64,000 nt of DNA. Source: Chiridota heheva (Eukaryota; Echinodermata; Holothuroidea; Apodida; Chiridotidae). The DNA lies in assembly GCA_020152595.1 (NCBI GenBank), contig JAIGNY010003010.1, positions 680,001 to 744,000 of the forward strand. Reading direction: 5' to 3'. This document shows, piece after piece, positions 35,156 through 46,552 of this stretch. How positions within the stretch are numbered: position 1 is the stretch's first letter; each line of letters opens with the position of its first letter. The notes under the pieces were generated by a model. It searched no databases. It saw nothing but the letters and a program-made list of their open reading frames with translations, and was not told the DNA's origin. A program made the position numbers and the translations under genes.

Positions 35156-36394
35156 TTTTTGGTAGGGATTTCAGAATTTTGGTAGGGAATTTCCATGTGT
35201 AGGCAGACAATGCCAAAAATAACTTTTAAAGGTAAAACTCTTCTAAGTGATATCTATTTCCATAAATTGCATAGATATTAGGGCTGTGCATTTACATTTA
35301 GCGACCTAATCATTTAAACGGCGGATTTTTTTGTTTGTTTAATATGACCTTTGGCCTCGAGTTTCGAGAAAAATCTGGAAAATGTTGAAATAACAAATAA
35401 GACCCCCTGACACGTACATGTAGCAACATGCTATGCTATCATAACCAAGCTTTTTAGAGCAATAAATAGGAAACATCTTTGCAAAAAAAAAGTTTTTATA
35501 CCTATACCTAATACTTATTTAACTATGCTCTAAACACCCTTCCCCACCCCTTCGCCCTCCCCGGCAATCTACGCAAATTCCCATACCTTCAACTGCACGC
35601 GGCCATTGTAGTACATGGCTGAGTTCTTATTATTAGCAGCTACCATGCTGAAGAAACTGACAGTAAATAGTTCATGATAGCCCCTCATGTATCGCTCAGA
35701 ACATTCTACAATTGATATAAAGTTCCCGGATGAGGCTAAACCAGGAAGTTTTTTTGACTGCTTAAAAACTTTGATCCAATGCGGTCGAAGACTTGAGATT
35801 CTTTTGTTTGAAAATGACAACACAATTGGCGAAGAATAACGTGCGACACACGTACAAAACAAAGAAGCTCTTTGGTTCAAAGAGATTTCATGTCTAATCA
35901 CTCAAATTCATAACGTTAACTAAAGACCTAATGTTATCACTGAATGCTTAGCGTGGATTTGAACACTTGTCTTAGCCAGCAGCTCCCGGTAGCTGTGCGC
36001 GACCATCCCGCATTGCTTCTGATTTTGTGCAGGATTCTGAGAACTATTTGCACGATTCTCACAATCGCGCTGCTAATGCAAACCCTGACACTTTGTGTGC
36101 GTGGTCTTAAGTACTGTAACAATTCAACCAAGATTTAGCCTGACCCTTAACACCACATTAGTTGTTCTGCTCCTTAAAGTTTCAAACAGTCAGACCCGAC
36201 CTGATAAATAACCAAGTCGGGTCTGATTTTTTCTCTTTATTCTCTTCATTCTGAAAACCTTAGTTGTTGTGGAAGTTGGTGCTGAGTATCATATTAGCAA
36301 TGGATGAAGTCCTTATTGTGTGGTTATTTTAATTAAGATAAAGTGGTCTCACTATTTGCTACAGTAAGTTTGTGGTTATGATTTGCTGGAACAA
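35156..36394. other. insert between two LINE parts; one 110-codon open frame
   Basis: Separates the 3' and 5' parts of the LINE fragment. The minus stretch 35,901-35,569 (ISLNQRASLFCTCVARYSS near the start) is open for 110 codons, but I recognise no family and no splice context. It could be the body of an insertion that split the LINE; I found no clear terminal repeats. Confidence 0.35.
36190..36226. other. perfect 11-bp hairpin
   Basis: TCAGACCCGAC (36,190-36,200) and GTCGGGTCTGA (36,216-36,226) form a perfect stem with a 15-base loop, followed by a T-run. Nothing similar is seen nearby. Confidence 0.5.
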
Positions 36395-36720
36395 ATTTTT
36401 AAGGAGAAGGAGAAGTCATGAAGTTTTGATCAAGGACGTTCAGCAAAATGTCATGGTCCACAGTATCAAAAGCTGCGGATAGATCCAGCATGATCAAGTT
36501 ATCCATGTTAGAAAGAATATTATTATACACTGAGTAATGTAGTTTCCATACTAAAACCTTTCCTGTATGCTGATTGATGTGAAGGCAGTAAGTTGGAATT
36601 TTCCATGTGATCACATAATTGCAACAGTGCAGCCTTTTCACAGACTTTTGACACGAAAGTAAGGTTACTTACTGGTCGATAAGATAATTCTTAAACGACA
36701 GGTTAAGACCCAGTTTTTTA
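36395..36720 (-). pseudogene. CR1/L2-like LINE, RT motif A part
   Basis: The minus strand reads KVLVWKLHYSVYNNILSNMD then NLIMLDLSAAFDTVDHDILL and NVLDQNF. LDLSAAFDTVDH is motif A of non-LTR reverse transcriptases. It continues the element whose 3' half lies at 34,228-35,155, in the same orientation. Fragmentary and dead. Confidence 0.7.
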
Positions 36721-37194
36721 AACAATGGTAAGACAATAGCAAGTTTCAATGATCACTGAAGCATCCTGAAACTATTACTTGCTGATGGAGCATAAATATG
36801 CTGCTTTGAGGCTCTGCAGGTGGCCTTCCTCCTGGTAGGTATGGCTCACTGCAAGCTTGAATCAGCCAAGGTTAAGCTTGCTCAAACTTCAACTGAGCAA
36901 GTTTTTGTAATACAAAATACTGAAGTGTTTTCTTAGGAAATTAGACAAGGATTGTTTTTATTGTCAATTGTTTTTGGGTGGGGGTGCAGGAGGTTGGGAA
37001 TATTGCCAGAATGCCAGGTAAATTTTCTTGCAAAAATTCCAGCAAGTTATATAAGTGCAATCAAATTTCAGTAGAAATGAAACCAGAAATCAGACTAGAA
37101 ATTCTCACTGTCCTCAATGGACTTTTAATCTTGTGGAGTTTTGTGACTTGTAACTTTTGAATATGTATAAAGCTGTGTTTTTTGAAACTATTTA

Positions 37195-37505
37195 CTGTGA
37201 CCTACTACACCATGAAAGGTGCAATGACTCAGTTCAGGAGTCTTGCTTGTATATGCGAAAAGCACCAGGTTCAATTCCTGTTGCAAGGGCTGCATTGTCT
37301 CCTTGGGCAAGGCACTTTACTCTTATTGCTCCAGTCCACTCAGCTGTAAATGAATACCAGCACTGCTTGCGAAGGGGGGTGGGGGCGGGGAGGGGGTAAC
37401 CTGCATTGGACTGGCGTCCTGTCCACAGGAATTACTGTATGTGCTCTCATCAGCTTGCGCTATGGAAACCAGGGACAAGCACCGGCCCTATCAGCCTAAT
37501 GGCTC
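37195..37505 (+). mobile_element. tRNA-derived SINE
   Basis: Has a box B-like GGTTCAATTCC at 37,268-37,278 after a weaker A-box region near 37,224, then the conserved core GCTCCAGTCCACTCAGCTGT. The same core is present, reversed, in the element at 51,590. A G-rich patch (37,372-37,396) interrupts the tail. RNA polymerase III SINE architecture; no coding capacity. Located in intron 1 of the Ig-like gene. Confidence 0.7.
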
Positions 37506-38199
37506 GGATGGAGCTAACTTTTTAACTTTACCTGATACCATTTGACAAAATTTTGAAAAGATATTGTCAATTAGTGAGAACTAAGAAATCAGTTAAGTAC
37601 ATAAACAGCTGGTAAGAAAGTGAGGGTGTGGCACCACTTTTGTGCAATAAACATTTTCATACATATCTTGTCCAACTTTAAGATTCAGTATCTTCTGGAT
37701 AGAACAAGATGTCCCCATGGATGACTTACTATAGGGTGTGCACTTACCCTAAAGATTTGGTAATCATATTTTTTTGTAAACAAGGATTAAACATGCTTGA
37801 ATTGTTTGTATTTTAAACAGGATTTTCATTTTCCCCCACTCCCAATTATGTTTTATTCCTCCACTAAAATCTCCTTCATCAACCTATGGATGTCACAATA
37901 CTATCTTTAGAGGTACTTCTGTTTGTCTGTTCATCATCTACCATTCAAGATCATATTTGACCACTGACATTATCTTACATGTAATTCTTCTTAGTCTGGA
38001 TTATTAGTGTATGTCAGCATTGTCAATGTAATGAATCATATTACTCGTTATTGCGTGAAGGGGTGTCATTGATGTTATTCTAGTGAATTTTAGCAATAGC
38101 TCTCATTCCAGTTGTATGTTGTTAGAACCAATTCATCAAGGGGTTTGGTATATACCCTGTACGGTGCTTGAGGTAACATGACGTGTATCTTTTTTGCAG

Positions 38200-38520
38200 A
38201 ACCTGTAAAGCTTACCATCCGCACACTGAAGCCTTTTGGAGGAGCTGCTGCTGGTCCTCATTATGAATGTTACATTAGTGAACCAGGTGTGAGCAGAGAT
38301 GTACTTGAGTTTAGGCGTCTAGTTAATACACGACCAAATCACTTAAATCCTCAACCCCCAGCTGGTGGAATAAGAAATCATCCAACTTTAAACAATGTGA
38401 AACAGATATACCTTGATCCAATGAATGAGAATGCTTTTGGAGTTTTTACCTGTAAGGCCAGCAAAAGTGGTCGAAGGGATACAACGCTTGTTACAATAAT
38501 TCTCAGAGAAGCAACTGTTG
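38200..38520 (+). CDS. exon 2 of Ig-like gene: one Ig-like domain
   Basis: Starts after TATCTTTTTTGCAG and ends before GTAAGTTG. At 321 nt it is a symmetric phase 1-1 exon, the classic format of an Ig domain. The translation opens EPVKLTIRTLKPFGG, has the first cysteine in HYECYISEPG, RRLVNTRPNH in the middle, the F-strand NAFGVFTCKASKSG with the second cysteine, and closes with strand DTTLVTIIL. The Trp of the core is not obvious. The N-terminal position and pattern recall the first Ig-like domain of Tie-type receptors and of invertebrate receptor phosphatases; that is inference. Further exons are not found before the transposon at 39,990, so the gene is incomplete here. Confidence 0.72.
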
Positions 38521-39985
38521 GTAAGTTGTGCCAATCATAGTTTGCAAGGGTTATATCCTAAATTGGTGATAAAATCTTTATTAATCATACACTGATTTTG
38601 ATGCAACAGGTGCATGCATTCATGTAATCCTAATTTTGATCCTTTACCTCAGTATTTACTGATGGTGATAGTTGTTACATTGCAGTTGATCCTCTCTGTA
38701 ATAATATATGTTTTTCCCTGAATCAATATGTACACTCCAGATGATGGTGCCATCTTTAATCTTTTTTAGATTAGACTTCCAGGACATGTTGGGGTGGGTG
38801 GGGAGGGAAGGAGGGGGAGGGGCAGAGGTTGCGTTGGAATTTTATGCCTGGCATATTTGGTAACGACAAGCCCTTGAATTTTGGCGTATTTTGTAAATTT
38901 GCAGTTGTATGTACAGGTATGTACAGGGCACTGCGTAATGTACAGGGCATTGCGTAATGTACAGGGCACTGTGCGCTAGCAAAGCATGCAAGTAATTGTT
39001 AACACACACACTTGTGTAGGCCTGCCTTGCTAAAGTGAATGCAAATTGCGCTCATAAATACAAAAAACATTAAAAAATCGGACTATTATTATCATAAAAA
39101 AAATATTAAGAAAATGTTCATACCCAATCCATGTATAATGTTGATTGTTGAATCATGAAATTTGGGTTAACAATCCCAAAATAAACTAGAAAATACTTTT
39201 GTTTATTGTATCCAAATTTTCATGAAGTTTTAGTGAACTTGACCAATTTTCAACGATAATATCTCGAACACGCCTACTTCTTTACAGTATAGTAACTTGA
39301 CTTGCAGATCGTCACCACTTCACAGATACACGATCAACACAATACAGGAGAAAAGTAGAATCCTAGCTAATAATATCATTGACAATTGACAGCCTGCATT
39401 CAAAACAACATCAAAACTTTCACGTACTGTACAGTGTACGTACATTATGCATAGGGCCTATGTACTAGCCTATATGTGTTTATGTACAGCACTATGGGAA
39501 TGTTGAATCATTCGGCTGTTAGTCTCGTAGTTGTCACTTTTTTTTTATTCTTGAGTAATTAAAAATCATTTTTGTGTGAAATAAAACTTTGAATCGCATC
39601 AAAGAGGCAAGATGTTCATGATTTTTATTTATATTAATAAAAATCTCTGGTGTAAAATTCCACATGCTATATCTGAATCTTACGACGCAGGTATAACCTG
39701 TGTCATAAGAGATTTCAGCCATGGCGTAATATGCGACAAATTTGTCGTTAATGCAATCTCTGGTGGGGGTGGGAGGGGTGGGAGGGGGTGGGGTGGAGCA
39801 TCAACACAACATATTTCACTGCTCAGCGTGAAGTCCTTTTGTTCATCATGAATTATTTTGATCACTGACAGTTGATGTTTGGAGAGAGAAAAATCCTTTT
39901 TTATTTTGTTACTTGATTCTCTAAATATGAATATGCACTGTTGTTCAGATGTTTTTCATATTTAAGAAATCTGTGCAATTTGCTT
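38521..39985. other. probable intron; no exon seen
   Basis: Contains three tandem copies of GTACAGGGCACTGCGTAAT-like sequence (about 38,910-38,975), a G-rich tract at 38,793-38,822 and another at 39,762-39,792. No Ig, transmembrane or kinase/phosphatase exon was recognised. Confidence 0.45.
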
Positions 39986-40529
39986 TTAACCCTTACTCTC
40001 CCAGCGTCACGGTGACCGTGACAGTTACGATCCATTTTCCAAATTTTTTTTGAGTACCTTCCCAAAATCCTATAGAGCTGCAAATACATTCATTCAAACC
40101 AGATTGAATAGATCTTTCATAATATGGTTATTTTGTTGGGGGGTTAGATTGAAATTTTTTGAGTAAAATCGTTACAAAAAAGTGCATTTAAAAAAAAAAC
40201 GGCATTTAAAATGTCATACGAATGTCATACGTGAATATTTGTTCTATTTTTTTTTTTCCAGGTAAAGTATAAAGATAGTTTGAATTGTTGGTTGCTACAC
40301 GATTTTTACTTGTACTTGGTCAATGTTTGTTTTTTTTTGGAGAAAATATGCCCAAATTTGTGATTTTGGGCCATTTTGGACCTTTTCTGATCCAAAAATT
40401 ATAAAAAACGGCCCAAATATTGTATTGGAATTTTTAAAATCTCTGCGGGTAGAGGAGAAATAGATCGTTCAGACGAACTATTACAATAACAGATGCACCC
40501 CCTCTACTTGCCTAAAAGGTCTCTGATGA

Positions 40530-40592
40530 TGACGTCAATTTGCGTTTTTTTTTTTTTTTTTCCTCGCACATTCGACATCACAAAATGGCGAC
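40530..40592 (+). promoter_or_regulatory. candidate transposon promoter (CRE + YY1)
   Basis: TGACGTCA at 40,530-40,537 and CAAAATGGCGAC at 40,581-40,592, in the orientation in which YY1-type elements mark starts in metazoan promoters. It sits 50 bases before the first candidate exon and just over 500 bases inside the transposon end, a logical place for a transposase promoter. A very similar motif pair occurs at 5172-5214. Confidence 0.4.
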
Positions 40593-40642
40593 ATATAAGT
40601 TACAACGTCGAACGTGCCTTCCGACTCCTATGTTTTCTTCAG

Positions 40643-40774
40643 AATAATGATGACTCAGAGGGGTCGGAAGGTACTTCCGATGAAGAAGATGTACCAGAAC
40701 TTGACCAGATTGAGGAAGAGGAGAATATAGAGCCTGCTGAGATGGATAGTGATCTGTTCCAAATTACGGAGTTG
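40643..40774 (+). CDS. candidate acidic exon of piggyBac-like transposase
   Basis: 132 nt between TTTTCTTCAG and GTAAGTG, phase 0 at both ends. It encodes 44 residues from NNDDSEGSEGTSDEEDVPEL to DSDLFQITEL, with 19 Asp/Glu residues. Many metazoan piggyBac transposases begin with such an acidic, disordered segment before the DDD domain, so the position near the left end fits. No start codon is assigned: the ATG inside CAAAATGGCG leads to a different frame. Acidic low-complexity sequence alone is weak evidence of identity. Confidence 0.5.
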
Positions 40775-41395
40775 GTAAGTGTTTTCTTTCAAAAATAGCG
40801 AAAGTACTACATTGTAAATGTGTAGTAATAAAATAAGGCTTATAGAATTATAATGATAAATTAGTGGGGATTTTTTGCTTGTTACGATAAATAAGTAAAA
40901 GGGACACTAAAATCACATATAAAAAAAAGGATTTAGGTCCTTTCTATAATAGCGCGGATGAAACAAATGAAAGCTGAACCCCAATACTAACATTTCTAAA
41001 TGGACTGAAATATATGTATTTCCCAATGGCAAAATTGTAAATTTAGGCCCACTGAAATATGTGTATTTCCAATTTCACAAAATCCAAGTTCCATTATTTC
41101 AGGGGCCGAAATCACAATTTTATGGGGGAAAGTGGAGTAGGGGTTCCATGTTAGGGCAAAATACACATGTTGGGGGTGCCCCAGGCCCATTTAGAGGAAA
41201 ATGTTTGTATATAGGCCTAGTACCGGTACATTATTTTGATGCCCCATTTTTTGGGACCATGATCCTTTTCCCCTCCCCCTGGCTATGCCACTGTTGTGGT
41301 GTTGACTAGATCGATAAAACAAACATTTTGGACCCCTGTATGTACCCCCGGGCTTCCCGGCTTTAAAAGTCTGTCCCCACGGTTACCACAAAATT

Positions 41396-41540
41396 GTGGG
41401 GCAGGTTAGAAACCACAATAACATGTAATGCGATAACATGTTATGCGTATGCTTGAAGAGGACGAGCCGCTACTAGAAACCATCATAACATGTTATGCGA
41501 TAACATGTTATCGTATGCTTGAAGAGGACGAGCCGCCGCT
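41396..41540. repeat. 66-bp duplication with nested palindromes
   Basis: Two tandem copies (about 41,404-41,470 and 41,470-41,536) each contain ATAACATGTTAT-type palindromes in pairs (ATAACATGTTATGCGATAAC) followed by GCTTGAAGAGGACGAGCCGC. The second copy opens a charged frame, so it sits at the start of the next candidate exon. Confidence 0.75.
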
Positions 41541-41573
41541 ACTCCCCAACCCAAGAGGAAGAGGGACAGACCG

Positions 41574-41825
41574 TTGAAGATGAGCCCAGGCCCCTCTTCC
41601 AGGCCTTCCGCTGCAGTCTCGCCACCATCACCACTCAAAGAAAATCCGACTGCAGCGGAAAAAGCTGCCTTCAAAACCAGCGAGGAAGAGCGGAAAGCTC
41701 GGCTGCAGGAGATACAACGGTCGAAGGTCATCCCTGCAGCCGATCATCTGTGGGAAGTACTGGTGGGGAGTGACCGGGATCGACACGAGGTCTTCGGTAA
41801 CTGGTTATGGCAAGACCAAACTAAA
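41574..41825 (+). CDS. candidate second exon of the piggyBac-like gene
   Basis: An open frame of 84 codons, from PGPSSRPSAAVSPPSPLKEN through KTSEEERKARLQEIQRSK and DHLWEVLVGSDRDRHEVFGN to WLWQDQTK, ends in phase 0 at a GTAAGT donor. The sequence is Pro/Ser-rich, then helical and charged. Its 5' boundary is not certain; the frame may start further upstream. I do not recognise a defined domain. It may be the N-terminal part of the transposase or a captured host exon. Confidence 0.4.
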
Positions 41826-42066
41826 GTAAGTTGAATGAATATAGTTGCAATGTTTTTTTGTTTTTTTAATTCTATTTGCAGCAACAAGGTATAGCAGAAG
41901 ACTTTACAAATTTGGACCTTTTCGGCAAACATTTCCTATTTTATTTTTTGCAAATGATGATGTAAACATCTTGTTTTTCTGCATTCTATTAGTTTTGGAC
42001 ATCATAGAAGGGGAAAATGCATTTTTTTTGGAAAATTTAGTGCCATACACTATTAGATAGATTATT
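41826..42066. other. transposon sequence before the LINE
   Basis: T-rich, intron-like. No catalytic piggyBac motif recognised. Confidence 0.4.
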
Positions 42067-42082
42067 CATAACCTACCCTGAG

Positions 42083-42642
42083 GCCAGGAAACAATTCCTC
42101 GCTTCTCTTAACTCCAAGCCTTCCTACTCAAACGTAGTCTCCTCTAACTCTAATTCCGCCCCCCCAAACACAACAAAAACTAACTCCCATGCCCAAACCG
42201 ACCTCACCTGGCTCTTCTTACCTAGTCCTAAGCCCATCACCATTTCCAACAACCCAATCACACCCAATACCCACACCACCTCCACCACCACTTCTCTCCT
42301 CAACCTCCCTTCCTACTCTAAAGCCCCTACCGCCCCCTACACCAACACCACTAATACCTTCATACATCAAGCTAAAACCAGCCAAGCAAACAATCAACAA
42401 ACCAACAAATCAACCAACAAACAACCAACCAAAAAACAACCAATCAACAAACAACCAATCAACAAACAACCAATCAACAAACAACCCACCTCCCAAACCC
42501 ACACTGAAGAGAGTATGGATTGTTCAATTACCGAACACACCGATCATACTTCTCGTCCAATTTTCAAAAACAATCGCTCCCAAAGAAATAGTTCCAAAGA
42601 AAAAACAAGCCAACTCAGACCCAGCAGATCTTCCTCCAGATA
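42083..42642 (+). pseudogene. LINE ORF1, C-terminal part
   Basis: Begins at PEARKQFLASLNSKPSY, the point where it aligns with the ORF1 copy at 63,790. It then reads a long Ser/Thr/Pro- and Gln/Asn-rich segment with SHAQTDLTWLFLPSP, a 15-base tandem (INKQP repeats, 42,420-42,486), and stops at TAA near 42,642. The zinc knuckles that precede this in the other copy are missing because of 5' truncation. In the family, ORF1 is the nucleic-acid-binding protein of the element's RNP. Confidence 0.7.
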
Positions 42643-42658
42643 ACCCCCCGCCTCCTTT

Positions 42659-45600
42659 ATGGCATACACCACAAACAATTACAATAACACCCACAACATC
42701 ATACAATGGAACATTAGGAGCCTAAAGGCCAATTCTGAAGAAATCGACCTTCTGGCCTCCACCTTCAACCCGGTCGTCTTCTGCCTACAAGAAACTTTCT
42801 TGAAAACCACCGACCATTACTCCTTAACAACTTTGCTTGCTATCACAAACATCAAGTCGATGCTGACAGGGCCTGTGGTGGCGTCTCCATTCTCGTTAGA
42901 CACGATATCCCACACAGCCCTGTTCGTGTGCACACCGACCTTCAGGCCATCTGTATTTCTATCTCCCTCCACAAAACTTTCACTCTCTGCAATATCTATC
43001 TCCCTCCCAACACCAACATTCAACCAACCAGCCTTAACAACCTCATCTCTCAGCTTTCCACCCCCTTCATCCTTCTTGGTGACTTCAACGCTCACAACCC
43101 TCTGTGGGGCTCTAATATTACCACCCCTAGAGGCAAGTTCATCGAAAACGCTCTCCGTCAGCACAGCCTGTCCTTACTGAACACTAACTCCCCGACCTAC
43201 CTTCATCCTGCCACAGGCTCTCTCACCTGTATTGACCTGTCTATCTGTTCCCCTAACCTCCTCCCTGATTTTAGTTGGAGAGTCACTGCTGACCTCTGTG
43301 GTAGTGATCATTACCCTCTTCTTATACACTCCAATCTTCAAATCCCCACTGAGCACACCCCCAATTGGAACCTCGACAAGGCTGACTGGTCCCTTTTGAA
43401 ACCCTCTGTGACTCACACCTCTCCCCATCTTCTCGAGGATGAGGATCCCATGTCTAACTTCAGTAATATCCTTATCAACATCGCCACCTGCTCAATTCCC
43501 AAAACCTCCAAACCCCAAATCATCCCCCAACCCTGGTTCTCGGATGACTGCAAAACCGCCATCAAGAACAGAAAAAGAGCCCTCAGGAACTTTAAAACTA
43601 ACCCGACCACCCATAACCTTAACCTCTTTTGCATCAGCTGTGCCAAGGCCAGACGCACTATCAAGGACAGTAAAACCAACACTTGGAACAACTTTATCTC
43701 TTCTCTCACCACCAACACCCCCACTAAGAAGATTTGGAGAATGGTTAACAGTTTCCACGGCAGAGTAGGCAAATCTTCCATCTCCCATCTCTCTTGGAAT
43801 GGAGACCTTCTCACATAAAAAAAGGACATCGTTGACCACCTCGCCGCCTTTTTCAGCAACATCTCGTCCTCGACCAACTACTCCAATGCTTTCAAAATCA
43901 AAAGCTTGCGATGAAGCCCGGAGAATCACTTTTCCCTCTGACAACTCCGAAAGCTACAACACCCCTCTCACCCTTTCTGAATTAAACCAAGCCATCAACG
44001 ACGCTGGCTGCACCTCCAAGGGCCCAGATAACATCCCCTATCAGTTTCTGAAACACCTCCCCATCAAGGCCACCACTACCCTACTCACCATCTTCAACCA
44101 CATTTGGTCCTCACACTCCTTTCCCCCTATCTGGAGGACAGCTATTGTCATCCCCGTCCTTAAACCGGGAAGGATAGCACGACCCCACCAGCTACCGACC
44201 CATCGCCCTTACTTGCTGTCTCTGTAAAATTATGGAAAAGATCATTAATCAGAGACTAAACTGGTTCCTCGAGACCAACAGAATCCTCTCTCCTCACCAA
44301 AGCGGCTTCCAAAAACGTCGCAATACCTAGACCAGTTAATTACGCTCGACACCGCTATCCGGGAATCCTTTGCAAAAAGGAACACCTCATTGCCATATTT
44401 TTTGACCTCGAGAAAGCTTTTGACACTACTTGGAAATACGGCATTACCGGAAACTTCACACCATTGGCCTCAGAGGCCACCTCCCCATCTTTATTCAAAG
44501 CTTCCTCTCACCCAGGCAGTTCCAAGTTCAGTGGCCACACCATCTCCAAGCCGTACCCCCAAGAAGAGGGCGTCCCCCAAGGCAGCATCCTCTCCCCACT
44601 CTCTTCAACCTGAGCATTAATGACATCGGGAATGACCTTGGTCCCAGCATCAAACGTACCCTCTCTCGTGGATGACTTCACCATCTTCTACTCCTCCCCT
44701 AGCTTTCCTATTGTTGAAAATAGGCTCCAAACCAGCCTCAATCAGCTGCAAGTCTGGAGCAACAATAACGGTTTTAAATTTTCCAAAGACAAGACAGTCT
44801 GCATGCACTTTTGTCATTTCAACAACCTCCACCCCAACCCAAACTTTGTGCTCAATGGGAATCGCATCCCTAAAGTTGAAAACACAAAGTTCCTTGGTCT
44901 AACTCTAGACCCCAAGCTCACCTACAAGCCACACATCACCAACCTGAAACTAAAATGCAATAGCTCCCTCAACCTCCTCCGACTGCTCTCCAACACTACT
45001 TGGGAGCGAACCGCCATGCTCTCCTCAAAATTTTCAGGCTCACCATTCGTGCCAAGCTTGACTATGGCAATATTGTTTACTGTGTCGCTCACAACTCATA
45101 CCTCAACCACATTAACACCATCCAAAATGAAGCCCTCAGGCTTTGTCTAGGAGCCTACAGGACCTCCCCAATCACTAGCCTTCATGTTGAAGCCAACGAG
45201 CCCCCCTTTCTACTTAGATGTAAAAAGCTTAGCCTCTCCTATGCTTTTAGGGTCCTCACCAACACCCAGAACCCTGTTTACAACCTCATTAGGTACCCCA
45301 ATTTCTCCTCCCTCTTTGATAGGACTAAAACCCTATCGCCTCCCTTCAGCTTACGCATTAAATCAGACCTCTTTCAACTTGGCATCAACCCCGCCACTCT
45401 CGGCACCTATTTCTGGCCCACTTTTCCGCCTTGGGCCACCCCCCTTCCTTCTGTCCACCTAGACCTCTCCACTTATAACAAAACTCAAACTCACCTAATC
45501 TCTTCATCAATCTCCACAACCAAATCAAAGACCAACTCTCAAATTACACCTCCATCTATACTGATGGCTCCAAGGAAGGCAACAAGACAGCTGCTGCTGC

Positions 45601-46346
45601 CATCATCCAAGACATCACCCTCAGTAGCAGACTTCCTGACCACTCATCCATCTTTTCAGCCGAGGTTAAGGCCATTCTCCTCGCCCTCAACTTTATTGAG
45701 TACTCTCCTCTTAGTCACTTTGCCATTTTCTCTGACTCAAAGGCTGTTCTTACTTCATTACTCAATCTTAAATGGGATAACCTCACCTGCCACCTCCTCC
45801 TCCGGAAACTCTTCTCTCCCACCCTCTGCAGGAAAAGTGTTCTTTTCTTCTGGATACCCAGCCATGTTGGCATCCCTGGCAATGACAGGGCTGATACAGC
45901 CGCTAAGCTTGCCCTTAACCTCCTCCCTTCCCCTTTTCCCAAAACCCTCTCTGACATCAAACCGCTTATTGCTTCTCTTGTTCGTGACCGCTGGCAAACC
46001 TTATGGAACTTCCAAATTGATAACAAACTCCATGTTGTCCAGCCCACAATCCCGATCAAATCCACCATCAACAACCTTTCTCGTATCGACAACGTTCATA
46101 TTACCCGTCTTTGAATTGGTCACACCCACCTTACTCACTCCCACCTCCTTATTGGTTCCCCCCAACCCCTCTGTAACAATTGCCACTGCATCCTCACAAT
46201 CCAACACGTTCTCCTTGCTTGCCCCCTGTACAACCTTCCCAGAGCTTCCCTCGCTCCCCACAACTCAATTGCTGAGTTCTTCCAAAAAAATCCTCCAGAT
46301 AAAATTGTCTCCTTTCTTCAGCATGCATCCCTCTACAACCATATTT
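42659..46346 (+). pseudogene. LINE ORF2 (endonuclease-RT-RNase H), broken
   Basis: Starts MAYTTNNYNN and shows in order: APE endonuclease motifs QWNIRSL (about 42,705), CLQET (42,784), GDFNAHNPLWGS (43,078) and SDHYPL (43,304); RT motifs GPDNIPYQFLK (44,025), FDLEKAFDTT (44,403), EEGVPQGSILSP (44,565) and VDDF (44,668); thumb DYGNIVYC (45,055); RNase H YTDGSK (45,557), SDSKAV (45,735) and NDRAD (45,882); and a CNNCHC...HVLLAC zinc-knuckle-like end (46,175). Frameshifts occur near 42,830, 44,180, 44,450-44,650 and 45,000, with stops at 43,816 and 43,912. It would nick the target, copy the RNA and remove RNA strands in an active relative. Confidence 0.9.
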
Positions 46347-46552
46347 AATTCTCCTCTTCCACCCCCTCTCTACTTTGTTTTACCCATGCACCTCCTCTCT
46401 CGATCACAGCTTTCTGGCTTTTGTTCTTGAATTTCTCTCATTCTTCCCCTGGTCTCTTTCCTTACTACCTCTAAAATGATCTGACCTCTCAGGCACAATT
46501 TGACCTTCGTTGTCGTGGTGCCGTTAAGACCTCATCAAACAAACAAACAAAC

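Larger units (their letters stand above)
42070..46552 (+). mobile_element. I-group LINE nested in the piggyBac-like element
   Basis: Non-LTR retrotransposon, 5'-truncated inside ORF1, with ORF2 encoding endonuclease, reverse transcriptase, RNase H and a terminal zinc-knuckle-like segment. It ends in (CAAA)n at 46,535-46,552. RNase H inside ORF2 points to the I/Nimb-type assemblage rather than CR1 or L1. Two other copies lie at 17,035 (3' end only) and 63,547 (5' part). The target duplication could not be fixed; ATTAGA-like sequence occurs on both sides but not cleanly. Multiple frameshifts show the copy is dead. Confidence 0.85.

Noticed and set aside
35569..35901. 110-codon minus-strand frame as a gene
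   Set aside because: No splice context, domain or codon bias that I can see. Kept only as a note in the insert entry.
36190..36240. Rho-independent terminator
   Set aside because: Hairpin plus T-run looks right, but the setting is eukaryotic and no bacterial gene precedes it.
42189..42725. 178-codon Pro-rich frame in the LINE
   Set aside because: Alternative frame over ORF1; the frame continuing PEARKQFLASL with SHAQTDLTWLFLP matches the second copy's protein better on the 5' side.
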